Part shown: positions 36,790-46,981 of the stretch, one piece after another
How the letters are laid out: each line of letters opens with the position of its first letter
Position numbering within the stretch: the stretch's first letter is position 1
Source of the DNA: Burkholderiales bacterium PBB3
Lineage (GTDB): Bacteria > Pseudomonadota > Gammaproteobacteria > Burkholderiales > Burkholderiaceae_C
Assembly: GCA_002256115.1 (NCBI GenBank)
Contig: NKIK01000016.1
Span: forward strand, 25,920-89,919
Direction: 5' to 3'
Length of the DNA: 64,000 nt
Made by a program: the position numbers and the translations under genes
The notes under the pieces: generated by a model
Seen by the model: the letters and a program-made list of their open reading frames with translations, nothing else
Databases searched by the model: none
Told to the model about the DNA's origin: nothing

Positions 36790-37239
36790 ATGACCAACAT
36801 CGATGAACTGAAAAACACCGGCCTGAAGGCAACCATTCCCCGGATCAAGATCCTGGAAGTCTTTCAGCGCGGCAAACAGCGCCACATGACCGCCGAGGAC
36901 GTTTTCCGTGTGCTGTTGGAAGAAAGGTCAGACGTCGGCTTGGCCACGGTGTACCGGGTACTGATGCAGTTCGAACAAGCCAGTATCCTGACGCGCAGCA
37001 ATTTTGAGAGCGGCAAGGCGGTCTACGAGCTCAATGAAGGCCAGCACCACGACCATTTGGTTTGCCTGGATTGTGGTCGGGTGGAAGAGTTTTACGACGC
37101 AGAAATTGAAAAACGCCAGCACGCAGTGGCCAAGTCCAAGGGCTTTGCAATCGCCGACCACGCCTTGAGCCTGTACGCGCATTGCACCAAAGACAAATGC
37201 CCCAACCGCGCAACGGGCACCGCCGTGCAGCGCCCCTAA
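36790..37239 (+). CDS. fur: Ferric uptake regulator Fur
   Basis: The 149-residue iron-responsive repressor has a winged-helix domain ([29 protein letters not shown]) and a dimerisation/metal domain with [18 protein letters not shown] and a CTKDKCPN C-terminal Cys pair. With Fe2+ it represses iron-uptake genes. The ATG lies about 95 bases from the divergent bamE start. No clear Fur box was seen in that gap. Confidence 0.95.
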   Translation: MTNIDELKNTGLKATIPRIKILEVFQRGKQRHMTAEDVFRVLLEERSDVGLATVYRVLMQFEQASILTRSNFESGKAVYELNEGQHHDHLVCLDCGRVEEFYDAEIEKRQHAVAKSKGFAIADHALSLYAHCTKDKCPNRATGTAVQRP

Positions 37240-37261
37240 CCCCCCAGCGGCCTCAATTGCC

Positions 37262-38212
37262 TTAGTGCCCGGGGCCCATCGCCTTGCGGTGGCGCTCTAC
37301 AAACTCCTGGTAGGTGTCGATACCGCGTAGCTGCAAAATCGTATTGCGCACCGCAGCCTCAACCAGCACCGCAATATTTCGGCCTGCCACCACCTGAATC
37401 ACCACCTTGCGCACGGGAATGCCCAAAATATCCTGCGTCAGGGGTTCATAGGGAATGCGCTCGTATTCGCGCTCCAGGGTTTCCCTGCGCACCAAGTGCA
37501 CGATGAGCTTGAGCCGCATGCGCCGACGGACTGCGGTTTCGCCAAAAATACTGCGAATGTCCAACAGGCCAATACCGCGCACTTCCAACAGGTTTTGTAG
37601 CAGTTCGGGACAGCGGCCCTCTATCGTGGTTTGATTGATGCGAAACAAATCCACTGCATCGTCTGCCACCAGACCATTGCCGCGGGAAATCAACTCCAGG
37701 CCCAACTCGCTTTTACCCAGGCCGGATTCGCCGGTAATCATGACGCCCAAGCCCAAAATATCCATGAACACGCCGTGCATGGAGGAGCGGTCGGCAAAGT
37801 GGCGTGACAGGTAGGCCCGCAGCACATCAATAACAAATGCCGAAGACTCGTGGGTCGCAAACATGGGAATCTGCGCGCGTTCGCACATCGACAGCAGCGC
37901 CTGCGGCGCGGTCTGCCCATCCGCCAGCACGAGCACTGGCGGTTCTAGTGTGACGATGCGGGATATCCGGCGCGCGCAATCCTCTGGGGTCGCATTCACC
38001 AGGTAGGCAATCTCGCGCTCACCCAGGACTTGGGCGCGATAGGGGTGGATGTAGTTGAGGTAACCCACCAAGTCAGCGCCAGACCGGGCGGCCCGCACGG
38101 CCACCTCATCAAAACGCCGCTCGGAAGCCCCTAGGCCGGCAACCCATTCCCAGCGCAGACGGCCGCGGAACTCTTCAAACAAGACATCAGCACTAACGAC
38201 AGTGGGTTTCAC
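37262..38212 (-). CDS. hprK: HPr kinase/phosphorylase
   Basis: The 316-residue bifunctional enzyme phosphorylates or dephosphorylates HPr on Ser46. It has the P-loop [14 protein letters not shown], the DDAVDLF acidic site and the signature [19 protein letters not shown]. It lies 28 bases after ptsN, in the ptsN-hprK order common to Betaproteobacteria that use an incomplete regulatory PTS. It is convergent with fur. Confidence 0.95.
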   Translation of the reverse strand: MKPTVVSADVLFEEFRGRLRWEWVAGLGASERRFDEVAVRAARSGADLVGYLNYIHPYRAQVLGEREIAYLVNATPEDCARRISRIVTLEPPVLVLADGQTAPQALLSMCERAQIPMFATHESSAFVIDVLRAYLSRHFADRSSMHGVFMDILGLGVMITGESGLGKSELGLELISRGNGLVADDAVDLFRINQTTIEGRCPELLQNLLEVRGIGLLDIRSIFGETAVRRRMRLKLIVHLVRRETLEREYERIPYEPLTQDILGIPVRKVVIQVVAGRNIAVLVEAAVRNTILQLRGIDTYQEFVERHRKAMGPGH

Positions 38213-38240
38213 GGAAGACGCGCCTTCGGTGGGCCGGGTT

Positions 38241-38708
38241 TTAGGCTACACGCGCCGACTGCCAACCGGCTAAAAGGCTGTACAGCGCAGCGCTGTCGGT
38301 GGTGCTGGTCAGTTTGTCACGCAGATCGGCATCGCTGAGCATTTCAGCAATCTCGGACAGGATTTCCAAGTGTTTTTGGGTGGCCGCCTCGGGCACCAAC
38401 AAAAAAATCATCAGGCTAACCGCCTGGTCGTCGGGCGAATCAAAACCAATGGGGGTGGCCAGCTGGAACACAGCAGACATCGGGGCTTTGAGCCCCTTGA
38501 TGCGGCCATGGGGGATGGCCACGCCATGGCCTAAACCGGTAGAACCCAGGCGCTCGCGAGAAAACAGGCTGTCGGTGACCAAGGCACGGCTCAGACCGTG
38601 CAGGTTTTCAAACAGCAAACCGGCCTCTTCAAATGCGCGCTTCTTGCTAGTGACATCCACTTGGGCAAGCACTTGCGAGGGAGACAGGATGCTAGCGAGA
38701 CGGTTCAT
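38241..38708 (-). CDS. ptsN: PTS IIA-like nitrogen-regulatory protein PtsN
   Basis: The 155-residue EIIA-Ntr protein has the phosphorylated His in [15 protein letters not shown]. It takes part in the nitrogen PTS and regulates potassium and carbon/nitrogen balance. The ATG at 38708 is chosen from family alignment. No good ribosome binding site is visible, and a strong hairpin with a U-run ends only about 26 bases upstream. Confidence 0.94.
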   Translation of the reverse strand: MNRLASILSPSQVLAQVDVTSKKRAFEEAGLLFENLHGLSRALVTDSLFSRERLGSTGLGHGVAIPHGRIKGLKAPMSAVFQLATPIGFDSPDDQAVSLMIFLLVPEAATQKHLEILSEIAEMLSDADLRDKLTSTTDSAALYSLLAGWQSARVA

Positions 38709-38733
38709 GGTGTGTGTTGCCGGATTATGCACA

Positions 38734-38762
38734 TAAAAAAACCGCCCAGCAGTTGGGCGGTT
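38734..38762 (-). terminator. Intrinsic terminator between hpf and ptsN
   Basis: On the minus strand AACCGCCCA and TGGGCGGTT form a perfect 9-bp stem with a five-base loop, followed directly by seven Ts. It is the clearest rho-independent terminator in the window and lies between two genes that usually form one operon. Confidence 0.85.
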
Positions 38763-38789
38763 CGGTCCAAAACGTTGCAGGGCGCGACT

Positions 38790-39119
38790 TTACATCAGAC
38801 GCTTGGGTGCTGCATGGTGATGATCTTGGACGCGGTCTTTATGGCGGACCACTTGGCGGTCCAGCTTATCGACCAGATCATCGACCGCCGCGTACAAATC
38901 CTCGTGGGAGCTTTCAGCAAACATGTCGCTGCCCTTCACATGGATATTGCACTCGGCACGCTGCCGTCGCTCTTTCTCCTTTTGCTTCTCTACCGTTAAC
39001 AGGACTTTGACGTCAACGACTTGGTCAAAGTGTCGGATGATTCGATCTAGCTTGGTGGTCACGTAACTACGCAGGGCCGGGGTAACTTCAAGGTGGTGAC
39101 CGCTGATCGTCAAATTCAT
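38790..39119 (-). CDS. hpf: Ribosome hibernation promoting factor
   Basis: The 109-residue short-form HPF/YhbH starts [20 protein letters not shown] and contains [20 protein letters not shown], the basic ribosome-binding surface pattern. It makes inactive 100S ribosomes in stationary phase. In many Betaproteobacteria rpoN precedes it; here no rpoN is present. Confidence 0.94.
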   Translation of the reverse strand: MNLTISGHHLEVTPALRSYVTTKLDRIIRHFDQVVDVKVLLTVEKQKEKERRQRAECNIHVKGSDMFAESSHEDLYAAVDDLVDKLDRQVVRHKDRVQDHHHAAPKRLM

Positions 39120-39489
39120 AAATAGCCTCCAGTTGCTCTCAAGGTTGAAAAAGCCTTCCGCATGGTGCGGTCGGCACGCTTACCAAAGATTTGTGACGTT
39201 GTTGTGTCCTGTGAGATGACTATGCGCCCGTTTTTGGCCAATTGCAAACCCTTTTTTTAGCCTGATTCGACGCGGGGGCAATCTCACTGGACGGCAACAC
39301 GGCCAGCACCCGCATGGCGCTGGGCGGTGCCATAATTTGCCACCTTCACTTCAGGAGAAAACTCCTTGGAAACCTACCATTTTGGGTAGCTTTCGGCTGG
39401 CATCGGGATGATTTGTTCTCGTGGTCGGAAGCTACTGCGCACCACCGTGGTTCACGCTGAACCTTCAGAATCTGACTACCTGAATTGCC
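39120..39489. other. hpf-corA divergent intergenic region
   Basis: About 370 bases between divergent hpf and corA. The half next to corA (39350-39465) contains several hairpins and is listed separately as a candidate structured leader. In the half next to hpf I see no gene. A sequence resembling a sigma-54 site near 39236 has wrong spacing. Confidence 0.5.
39353..39463 (+). promoter_or_regulatory. Candidate structured 5' leader of corA
   Basis: Visible stems are AGGAG/CTCCT with an AAAA loop (39353-39366), CTACC/GGTAG (39374-39389), GTAGCTTTCG/CGGAAGCTAC (39386-39395 with 39426-39435) and GGTTC/GAACC (39449-39463). The second and third share bases 39386-39389 and cannot form together, as expected of a switch. 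No known riboswitch class is recognised. Confidence 0.4.
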
Positions 39490-40476
39490 ATGCTCAATAT
39501 TTTTTCGCTTGCCAACGGACGGCTCTTCCAAGAAGAGATCGAGTCGCTGGAAGAACTCTCCCAATTCCAACCCATCTGGGTGGATTTGGAATCGCCCACC
39601 GTCGAAGAAAAACGCTGGGTCAAGCAATACTACGGGCTCTCCATCCCTGAAGATGCGATGGACGAGGACATTGAAGAGTCCGCCCGCTTTTACGAAGAAG
39701 ACAACGGCGAGTTGCACATCCGCAGCGACTTTTTAATCGCCGATGACGACGAGCCGCGCACGGTTCGGGTCGCCTTCATTTTGAACTTGGTAAACAACGA
39801 ACTCAAGAGCAAAGGCGTGCTGTTCACCATCCACGACGAAGACGTGCCGGTGTTCCGGCTCTTGCGCATGCGCGCACGGCGCGCACCGGGTCTGATCGAA
39901 GATGCCAAAGAAGTGCTGCTCAAGCTGTTTGATGCCGACGCCGAATACTCGGCCGACACCCTGGAAGGCATCTACGACGAGCTGGAAAAAGTGAGCCGCA
40001 AAGTGCTGTCAGGCGATGTGACGGATGCCATGGCGGGCGAGGTGCTGGGCTCGATTGCGCGACATGAGGATATGAATGGCCGCATCCGCCGCAATGTGAT
40101 GGACACCCGCCGCGCGGTCAGCTTCATGATGCGCAGCAAGATGCTCAACGGCGAGCAATTCGAGGAAGCGCGGCAAATTCTGCGCGATATTGATTCGCTC
40201 GATTCCCACACCGCGTTTCTGTTCGACAAGATCAACTTTTTGATGGACGCCACCGTCGGTTTCATCAACATCAACCAGAACAAGATCATCAAGATTTTCT
40301 CGGTGGCCAGCGTGGCCCTGCTGCCGCCCACCTTGATTGCCAGCTTGTACGGCATGAACTTCAAGTACATGCCCGAGCTGGACTGGACTTTGGGCTACCC
40401 CTATGCGCTGGGCCTGATGGTGGCCAGCGCGCTGGTGCCCATGTGGTACTTCCGCAAGCGCGGCTGGCTGAAGTAA
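39490..40476 (+). CDS. corA: Magnesium/cobalt transporter CorA
   Basis: The 328-residue protein has an acidic N-terminal cytoplasmic domain, a long stalk helix and two C-terminal membrane helices. The selectivity signature YGMNF lies between them (SLYGMNFKYMPELDW). It forms a pentameric Mg2+ channel of the inner membrane. The C-terminus is basic (RKRGWLK), as in the family. A structured leader precedes it. Confidence 0.95.
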   Translation: MLNIFSLANGRLFQEEIESLEELSQFQPIWVDLESPTVEEKRWVKQYYGLSIPEDAMDEDIEESARFYEEDNGELHIRSDFLIADDDEPRTVRVAFILNLVNNELKSKGVLFTIHDEDVPVFRLLRMRARRAPGLIEDAKEVLLKLFDADAEYSADTLEGIYDELEKVSRKVLSGDVTDAMAGEVLGSIARHEDMNGRIRRNVMDTRRAVSFMMRSKMLNGEQFEEARQILRDIDSLDSHTAFLFDKINFLMDATVGFININQNKIIKIFSVASVALLPPTLIASLYGMNFKYMPELDWTLGYPYALGLMVASALVPMWYFRKRGWLK

Positions 40477-40492
40477 GCAACGCGCGTTTTAG

Positions 40493-40550
40493 GCCAAATC
40501 AGCCATTCAGACCGTGGATAGCGCGGGAGCAGCTCCTATTTTTGTAGCAA
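40493..40550 (-). repeat. Family A interspersed repeat, copy 4
   Basis: On the minus strand the core reads GGAGCTGCTCCCGCGCTATC with flanking TTGCTACAAAAATA and a GCCTAAA-like end. It sits between convergent corA and the nucleosidase gene and provides the nucleosidase stop codon (TAG at 40538-40536). Confidence 0.8.
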
Positions 40551-41336
40551 TGGCAACAACTGACCGATGATGCGCTGGGTGTAGACGCTGGCCACCTGTG
40601 TCACAAACGCCTGAAAATCTCCGTGCGCCTGGGCATCCGCCCGGTCAGAAATCGTGCGCACTGCGGCAAACGGAATTTGGTAGTCACCACAGACTTGAGC
40701 CACTGCAGCGCACTCCATTTCGACCGCCAGCGGGTAGTGGCCCGCCTGCGCCAGCGCGGCCAATAACGCGGCGGCTTCACCTGACTTGCTGACAAAGCGG
40801 TCGCCACTGGCAATCAGGCCGCTATGCACCTGCACTGCTGATGTCGACAACTCAGGCGCAGAGTCGCGGTGGCCCGACAACTCCGACGCATGGCAGGCCT
40901 GCAGCAAGCTAGCGCTCAGCGCCGCATCGGCGGGCAGCAGGCTGCGGCCGGAGAGCGGAATCTCGTAGCGGGGGAACAGCGGTGAGCAATCCATATCGTG
41001 CTGCACAAAGGCAGTACCCACCACCACATCACCCACCGCTACACCCGGCCCGACACCGCCTGCCACGCCGGTAAACACCACGCGCCCCACACCAAGGGCC
41101 TCAATCAACACCAACGTGGTGATGGAGGCCGCCACTTTGCCGATACCCGAGGTAGCCAGCACCACCGGCACACCCGCCAGCTCACCGCACCAAAAGCTGC
41201 GTCCAGCACGCATTTGTTGGCGTGGATGGGTGAGCTGATCCACCAAGCCACGCTGCTCGTCAGGCAGTGCGCTCAGGATGGCCAGGGGCGCAAAAAAGCG
41301 GCCCACAGGCCGCTCGTTTTCCATGTCGGGGTGCAT
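40536..41336 (-). CDS. mtnN: 5'-methylthioadenosine/S-adenosylhomocysteine nucleosidase
   Basis: The protein of about 266 residues is a purine nucleosidase of the PNP/UDP superfamily. It shows LAILSALPDEQRGLVDQL at the start, ATSGIGKVAASITT, FTGVAGGVGPGVAVGDVVV, and EMECAAVAQVC with the catalytic SDRAD region (RTISDRADAQAHGDF). It cleaves MTA/SAH to recycle adenine and sulfur. It is longer than E. coli MtnN (232), with an extra loop around ELSGHRDSAPELSTS. The start is uncertain (41336 or 41324). The stop lies in a family A repeat. Confidence 0.88.
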   Translation of the reverse strand: MHPDMENERPVGRFFAPLAILSALPDEQRGLVDQLTHPRQQMRAGRSFWCGELAGVPVVLATSGIGKVAASITTLVLIEALGVGRVVFTGVAGGVGPGVAVGDVVVGTAFVQHDMDCSPLFPRYEIPLSGRSLLPADAALSASLLQACHASELSGHRDSAPELSTSAVQVHSGLIASGDRFVSKSGEAAALLAALAQAGHYPLAVEMECAAVAQVCGDYQIPFAAVRTISDRADAQAHGDFQAFVTQVASVYTQRIIGQLLPLLQK

Positions 41337-41363
41337 GGTCTGTTTGTCGCGCAATTGATCGCG

Positions 41364-43037
41364 CTACTTGTCACGCAGTTCGCGACGCAAGATTTTGCCC
41401 ACCGGTGTCTTAGGCAGCTCGGCGCGGAACTCCACCACCTTGGGCTGCTTGTAGCCGGTCAGGTTTTCTTTGCAGTAATTGCGCACATCGGCTTCGGTGA
41501 GGGCCGGGTCTTTCTTGACAATCACCAACTTCACGGCCTCACCGGTTTTGGCATCGGGCACGCCCACGCAGGCGCACTCCATCACACCTGCCAACTGGGC
41601 CACCACGTCTTCGAGTTCGGTGGGGAAGACATTGAAGCCGCTGACCAAAATCATGTCCTTCTTGCGGTCGACAATTTTGAAGTAGCCCTTGTCATCGACC
41701 ACGCCAATGTCACCGGTTTTGAAGAAGCCGTCAGAGGTCATGACCTTGGCGGTTTCATCAGGGCGCTGCCAATAACCGGCCATCACCTGCGGGCCTTTGA
41801 TGGCGATCTCGCCCGGTTGGCCGGGGCCGACTTCGTTGCCGTCATCGTCCAGCAGCTTCAGGTAAGTATTGGGCAATGGCACACCGATGGTGCCGGTGTA
41901 GGCAGTGGACGTGACGGGGTTGCACGTCGCCGAGGGGGATGTTTCGCTCAGGCCATAGCCTTCGCAAATGGGGCAGCCGGTTTTCTCAAACCAGAGTTTG
42001 GCCACGCCGCTTTGCACCGCCGTGCCGCCGCCCACCGAGATCTTCAGGTGGCTCCAGTCCACGGTGTTGAAGTCGGGGTGATTGGCCAGACCATTGAAGA
42101 GCGTGTTCACCGCAGGGAAGCTGTGGATGGTGTGCTTGGTCAGCTCTTTGAGCACGCCCGGAATATCACGCGGGTTGGGGATCAAGATCAGCTTGCCACC
42201 GGTGCGCATGGACAGCATCATGCCGACCGTGAACGCGAAGATGTGGTACAGCGGCAAGGCACACACGCCGGTGGGCTGCTCACCCGCCGGGATCTTGCCC
42301 ATAACCGGCGCGTTCCAGGCCTCAGACTGCAACACATTGGCAATGACATTGCGGTGCAGCAGCACCGCGCCCTTGGACACGCCGGTGGTGCCACCGGTGT
42401 ATTGCAACACGGCCACATCGTCGGCCTTGGTGTCAGGCTTCTTAAAGGCGGCCTTGGTGCCGATGGCAATGGCGGCGTTAAAGCGCACCGCGCTGGGCAA
42501 ATTGAAGGCTGGCACCATCTTTTTGACATTGCGCACCACGTAGTTGACCAGGGTGCCTTTGAGCAGGCCGAGCTGGTCGCCCATGGCGCACAGGACCACG
42601 TGCTTCACGGGCGTGGCAGCAATGCACTTCTCCAAAGTCGTGGCAAAGTTTTCAATGATGACAATGGCCTTGGCACCGGAGTCTTTGAGCTGGTGCTCCA
42701 GTTCGCGCGGGGTGTACAGGGGGTTAATATTGACCACCACATAACCAGCACGCAAGATGCCCGCCACGGCCACCGGGTACTGGGGCACATTGGGCATCAT
42801 GATGGCGATGCGGTCACCCTTGACCAAACCCAGACTTTGCAAGTAGCCTGCAAACGCCTGGCTCAGGCTGTCCGTCTGGCCATAGGTGATGTCCTTGCCC
42901 ATGAAGTTGTAGGCCACCTGCTTGCTGTACTTCTGAAAGCTGCTCTCCATCAGCGCCACCAGCGAGGTGTACTCGCTGACATTGATGTCGGCGTTGACGC
43001 CCTTGGGGTAGCTCTTCAGCCAAATCCGGTCTGTCAT
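41364..43037 (-). CDS. fadD: Long-chain fatty acid--CoA ligase
   Basis: The 557-residue ANL-superfamily enzyme activates fatty acids to acyl-CoA via acyl-AMP. It shows the P-loop YTGGTTGVSKGAVL, the GYGLSETSP A5 motif, the FKTGDIGVVDDKGYFKIVDR hinge (A7-A8) and the C-terminal catalytic Lys in LPKTPVGKILRREL. The chain-length preference cannot be read from sequence. Confidence 0.93.
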   Translation of the reverse strand: MTDRIWLKSYPKGVNADINVSEYTSLVALMESSFQKYSKQVAYNFMGKDITYGQTDSLSQAFAGYLQSLGLVKGDRIAIMMPNVPQYPVAVAGILRAGYVVVNINPLYTPRELEHQLKDSGAKAIVIIENFATTLEKCIAATPVKHVVLCAMGDQLGLLKGTLVNYVVRNVKKMVPAFNLPSAVRFNAAIAIGTKAAFKKPDTKADDVAVLQYTGGTTGVSKGAVLLHRNVIANVLQSEAWNAPVMGKIPAGEQPTGVCALPLYHIFAFTVGMMLSMRTGGKLILIPNPRDIPGVLKELTKHTIHSFPAVNTLFNGLANHPDFNTVDWSHLKISVGGGTAVQSGVAKLWFEKTGCPICEGYGLSETSPSATCNPVTSTAYTGTIGVPLPNTYLKLLDDDGNEVGPGQPGEIAIKGPQVMAGYWQRPDETAKVMTSDGFFKTGDIGVVDDKGYFKIVDRKKDMILVSGFNVFPTELEDVVAQLAGVMECACVGVPDAKTGEAVKLVIVKKDPALTEADVRNYCKENLTGYKQPKVVEFRAELPKTPVGKILRRELRDK

Positions 43038-43126
43038 GTCAAAGGTCTCCGTAAATCAAAAATCCAACAGCGTGCATTTTCTCGCGTCCACCGGGGCACT
43101 GCGGCTATGTTTTCCCTAGGTTTTTG

Positions 43127-44545
43127 TCACGCTTTCAGTGCAGTTAACACCTCATCGAGCATCTTCTTGGCATCGCCAAACAGCATGCGGTTGTTCTCTT
43201 TGTAAAACAGCGGGTTGTCGACCCCGGCGTAGCCGGAGGCCATGCTGCGCTTCATGACGATAGAGGTACGGGCTTTCCAGACCTCTAGCACCGGCATGCC
43301 GGCAATCGGGCTGGTCGGGTCGTCTTGCGCCGACGGGTTGACGATGTCATTGGCACCAATCACCATCACCACATCGGTATCGGGGAAGTCGTCGTTGATT
43401 TCTTCCATCTCAAACACGATGTCGTAAGGCACCTTGGCTTCGGCCAGCAGCACGTTCATGTGGCCGGGCATGCGTCCCGCCACGGGGTGAATGCCAAAGC
43501 GAATCTTGACGCCCTTGTCACGCAGGTGCTTGGTGATCTCAAACACCGTGTGCTGGGCCTGAGCCACCGCCATGCCATAGCCCGGCACGATGACTACGCT
43601 CTTGGCTTCGCGCAGCAGCTCTGCCGTCTCCAGGGCACTGACAGGCACCACTTCACCCGCCGGTTGCGCAGCATCGCCAGCCGCTTTGGGCGCAGACGCT
43701 ACCGTGCCAAAGCCCCCGGCAATCACGCTAAAGAAACTGCGGTTCATGGCGTTACACATGATGTACGACAGGATGGCACCGCTGGAGCCGACCAGCGCCC
43801 CGGTCACGATCAGCAAATCGTTGCTCAGCATGAAGCCGGTGGCTGCCGCCGCCCAGCCGGAGTAGCTGTTGAGCATGGACACCACCACCGGCATGTCGGC
43901 ACCGCCAATGGCCATGACCATGTGCACACCAAACAATAGCGCCACCACGGTCATGACAATGAGCGGCATCATGCCGTCCGCAGGGGTTTGCGCTTGCAAG
44001 AACTGGTAGCCGAAATACACCACGACCAGCAGCCCGGCCAGATTCAAAAAGTGCCGCCCTGGCAGCAGCAGCGGGCTGCCACCTATGCGGCCTGACAACT
44101 TGCCAAAGGCCACGATGGAACCAGCAAAGGTGACCGCGCCAATGAAGATGCCAATGTAGATTTCCAATGCATGGATGGCATGCGCTGCGCCCGTTAAATG
44201 GCTGGAAGCCGTGGGGTCGATATAGGTGGAGAAACCGACCAGCATGGCCGCCAAGCCCACCATGCTGTGCATCAGCGCCACCAGTTCGGGCATCTGCGTC
44301 ATTTGCACCGTGCGCGCGGCATAAATGCCCACACTGCCGCCCGCCAGCATGGCGCCCACCAGCCAGGGCACACCAGCCATGGTGACCGTGGGGCCAAACA
44401 CCGTGGCCAGCACGGCCAGCGCCATGCCGACCATGCCGTAGAGGTTGCCGCGCAGTGCGGTTTCCTGGTTGGACAGGCCGCCCAGGCTCAAGATAAACAA
44501 AATGGTCGCGCCAATATAGGAGACCGTTGCCAGGTTTTCAGACAT
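43127..44545 (-). CDS. pntB: NAD(P) transhydrogenase subunit beta
   Basis: The 472-residue protein has about eight or nine membrane segments and a C-terminal NADP-binding domain III ([48 protein letters not shown]). With PntA it couples proton import to NADPH formation. The ATG at 44545 lies 13 bases after the pntA stop. Confidence 0.95.
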   Translation of the reverse strand: MSENLATVSYIGATILFILSLGGLSNQETALRGNLYGMVGMALAVLATVFGPTVTMAGVPWLVGAMLAGGSVGIYAARTVQMTQMPELVALMHSMVGLAAMLVGFSTYIDPTASSHLTGAAHAIHALEIYIGIFIGAVTFAGSIVAFGKLSGRIGGSPLLLPGRHFLNLAGLLVVVYFGYQFLQAQTPADGMMPLIVMTVVALLFGVHMVMAIGGADMPVVVSMLNSYSGWAAAATGFMLSNDLLIVTGALVGSSGAILSYIMCNAMNRSFFSVIAGGFGTVASAPKAAGDAAQPAGEVVPVSALETAELLREAKSVVIVPGYGMAVAQAQHTVFEITKHLRDKGVKIRFGIHPVAGRMPGHMNVLLAEAKVPYDIVFEMEEINDDFPDTDVVMVIGANDIVNPSAQDDPTSPIAGMPVLEVWKARTSIVMKRSMASGYAGVDNPLFYKENNRMLFGDAKKMLDEVLTALKA

Positions 44546-44558
44546 CGCTTGGGTCCTC

Positions 44559-46166
44559 TTATTTGCGGAACATGGCCAGCATGCGCTGGGTGACGGCAAA
44601 GCCGCCGAACATATTGATAGCGGTCAGCACAATGCCGGCGCTGGCCAGCCAGGTGATCCAGTCATTGGGGCGATTCACAGCCGCCGCCACGGGCGAGATT
44701 TGCACCAGCGCACCGATAACGATGATGCTGCTGATGGCATTGGTCACGCTCATCAGCGGCGTGTGCAGCGCGGGTTTGACATTCCAGACCACCATATAAC
44801 CAACAAAGCAGCCCAACACAAACACTGTGAAGTGGCCCAGGAATTCCTTGGGCGCGTTGGCACCAATCAGCCAGAACAACAAGGCACCAAAGCCAAAGAT
44901 GATGGCCGTGCTCTTGGCCGACGCGGGCGCACTGCTGTGGCCATGACCGCCTTTGGGTTTGGCCACTACCGCAGCGGCGGAGGGCTTAACTGCGGGGGCA
45001 GCCGCAGGCTTGAGAGCGGGGGCCGGCCAGGTAATACCGCCATCCTTGATCACGGTCAGACCCCGGATGGCATCGTCTTCCATATTGACGTTGATGACAC
45101 CGTCCTTGGTCTTGCACAGTTCTTCCGACAGGCGAAACAGATTGTTGGAATACAAGGTTGACGACTGGGTTGACAGGCGCGAAGCCAAGTCCGTGAAGCC
45201 AACAATGGTCACACCATGTTTGACGACGGACAAGCCCGGCTCGGTCAACTCGCAGTTGCCGCCCTGCTCGCCCGCCATGTCGACGATCACGCTGCCGGGC
45301 TTCATGCTCTTCACCATGTCGGCGGTGATCAGCTTGGGCGCGGGCTTGCCGGGAATCAGCGCCGTGGTGATGATGATGTCCACTTCGCGCGCCTGCTGCG
45401 CGTACATCTCACGTTGGGCCTGCTGGAAGCCCTCAGACATGACCTTGGCATAGCCGCCGCCGCCTGAGCCCTCTTCCTCGTAATTCACCTTGACGAACTC
45501 GCCGCCCAAAGACACCACCTGGTCGGCCACTTCGGCCCGGGTGTCATTGGCACGCACGATGGCACCCAGGCTAGCGGCTGTGCCAATAGCGGCCAGACCG
45601 GCCACACCGGCACCGGCGATAAAGACTTTGGCGGGGGGCACTTTGCCTGCGGCCGTGATCTGGCCATTAAAAAAGCGGCCAAAGGCGTTGGCCGCTTCAA
45701 CGACGGCACGGTAACCACTGACACCGGCCATGGAGGTCAGCGCGTCCATCTTTTGTGCACGGCTCAGGGTGCGTGGCAGCGCGTCGATGGCCAGCACGGT
45801 GACGCCTCGGGCGGCCAGGGCCTGCATGAGTTCGGGGTTTTGCGCGGGCCAGATGAAGCTGATCAGCGTGGTGCCAGCGCGCATCAGCGCCACTTCGTCC
45901 AGCGTGGGGGCGCGCACTTTGAAGACGATGTCGGCCCGCGCCCAGAGCGCAGCGGCGTCTGGCAGCACTTCGGCACCCACGGCGGTGTAGCTGGCATCGT
46001 CAAAGTTGGCCAGCACACCGGCACCGGTCTCCACCGATACCGTGAAGCCGAGCTTGATCAGCTTTGCCACCACATCGGGGACCGTGGCCACCCGCTTTTC
46101 GCCCAAAAACACCTCGCGCGGCACGCCAATGCGCTGCGCTGTAGCGGTGGAAACACCCGTCTGCAT
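44559..46166 (-). CDS. pntA: NAD(P) transhydrogenase subunit alpha
   Basis: The 535-residue protein combines the NAD-binding domain I ([52 protein letters not shown]) with a C-terminal membrane part of about four helices, i.e. the fused E. coli-type PntA. An Ala/Pro/Lys-rich linker ([20 protein letters not shown]) joins the two. The start at 46166 has GAGGAG nine bases upstream. pntA and pntB form an operon. Confidence 0.95.
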   Translation of the reverse strand: MQTGVSTATAQRIGVPREVFLGEKRVATVPDVVAKLIKLGFTVSVETGAGVLANFDDASYTAVGAEVLPDAAALWARADIVFKVRAPTLDEVALMRAGTTLISFIWPAQNPELMQALAARGVTVLAIDALPRTLSRAQKMDALTSMAGVSGYRAVVEAANAFGRFFNGQITAAGKVPPAKVFIAGAGVAGLAAIGTAASLGAIVRANDTRAEVADQVVSLGGEFVKVNYEEEGSGGGGYAKVMSEGFQQAQREMYAQQAREVDIIITTALIPGKPAPKLITADMVKSMKPGSVIVDMAGEQGGNCELTEPGLSVVKHGVTIVGFTDLASRLSTQSSTLYSNNLFRLSEELCKTKDGVINVNMEDDAIRGLTVIKDGGITWPAPALKPAAAPAVKPSAAAVVAKPKGGHGHSSAPASAKSTAIIFGFGALLFWLIGANAPKEFLGHFTVFVLGCFVGYMVVWNVKPALHTPLMSVTNAISSIIVIGALVQISPVAAAVNRPNDWITWLASAGIVLTAINMFGGFAVTQRMLAMFRK

Positions 46167-46352
46167 AAAGCGACTCCTCAACTTGATTTGGTTTGGGATT
46201 CAGCCCCGGCCAAGCGGTAAGCTTGGTGCAAGCTAAGCCGCTGCCACTGTAACTGAATTTGCCCTTGCAATTGCTATGGAAATTGCCCTGCCTACTCGTT
46301 TTATCCGGGCAGCACAGTTAAACACTTCACACTTTCACACCCCTAATCCGCC

Positions 46353-46910
46353 ATGACGCCTCCTGTAGAAATCGCCCAGCACGCACACCTCTCCACCCCG
46401 CCAACGCCACTGCTGGCTGCGCAGCCCTCGCGTTGGAAACCCAGCGTCACCGTAGCCGCCATCATTGAAAAAGACGGACGCTTTTTATTGGTGGAAGAGC
46501 ACACCCCCGAGGGCCTGCGCCTGAACAACCCTGCCGGCTACCTCGATCCCGGCGAGTCTCCGGCGGAGGGCTGCGCCCGCGAAACCCTGGAGGAAACCGC
46601 CCACCCCTTCACCCCCACAGCGCTGGTGGGCGTGTACCTGTCGCGCTTTCAGCGCGGCGTGGGGGATGCGGCAGAAGACATCACCTACCTGCGCTTTGCC
46701 TACTGCGGCACGGTGGGCGAAGCGGAGCCGGGCCGCGCGCTGGACACCGGCATCGTGCGCACGCTGTGGCTCAGTGCTGATGAAATCCGCCAAAGCACAG
46801 TGCGCCACCGCAGCCCGCTGGTGCTGCAGTGCCTGGAGGACTATTTGGCGGGGCGGCGCTATCCGCTGGACTTGGTGTGCACCGATGCCAGCGTGTACGG
46901 CGGAGCTTGA
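46353..46910 (+). CDS. NUDIX hydrolase
   Basis: The 185-residue protein has a clear Nudix box, GYLDPGES followed by AEGCARETLEETA. It should hydrolyse a nucleoside-diphosphate derivative. It resembles the NudJ-type phosphatase group (thiamine or nucleotide pyrophosphates), which in some bacteria neighbours mnmA; here mnmA is about 7.5 kb downstream. The substrate is undetermined. Confidence 0.88.
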   Translation: MTPPVEIAQHAHLSTPPTPLLAAQPSRWKPSVTVAAIIEKDGRFLLVEEHTPEGLRLNNPAGYLDPGESPAEGCARETLEETAHPFTPTALVGVYLSRFQRGVGDAAEDITYLRFAYCGTVGEAEPGRALDTGIVRTLWLSADEIRQSTVRHRSPLVLQCLEDYLAGRRYPLDLVCTDASVYGGA

Positions 46911-46916
46911 TTTATA

Positions 46917-46981
46917 AAAATGCTATGGATTTAGGAGCTGTTCCCGCACTATCCACGGCCTGAATGGCCGATTTGACTTTG
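46917..46981 (+). repeat. Family A interspersed repeat, copy 5
   Basis: The plus strand reads TGCTATGGATTTAGGAGCTG, then TTCCCGCACTATCCACGG and TGAATGGCCGATTTGACTTT. It fills the gap between convergent Nudix and cupin genes and touches the cupin stop codon. Confidence 0.85.

Noticed and set aside
39230..39250. Possible sigma-54 promoter (GGCCAATTGC-like)
   Set aside because: The GG and GC elements are too close together for the required 10-base separation.
40998..43205. Plus-strand open frame of 735 codons
   Set aside because: Antisense to the nucleosidase and acyl-CoA ligase genes; composition is His/Gly/Gln-rich without domain similarity.
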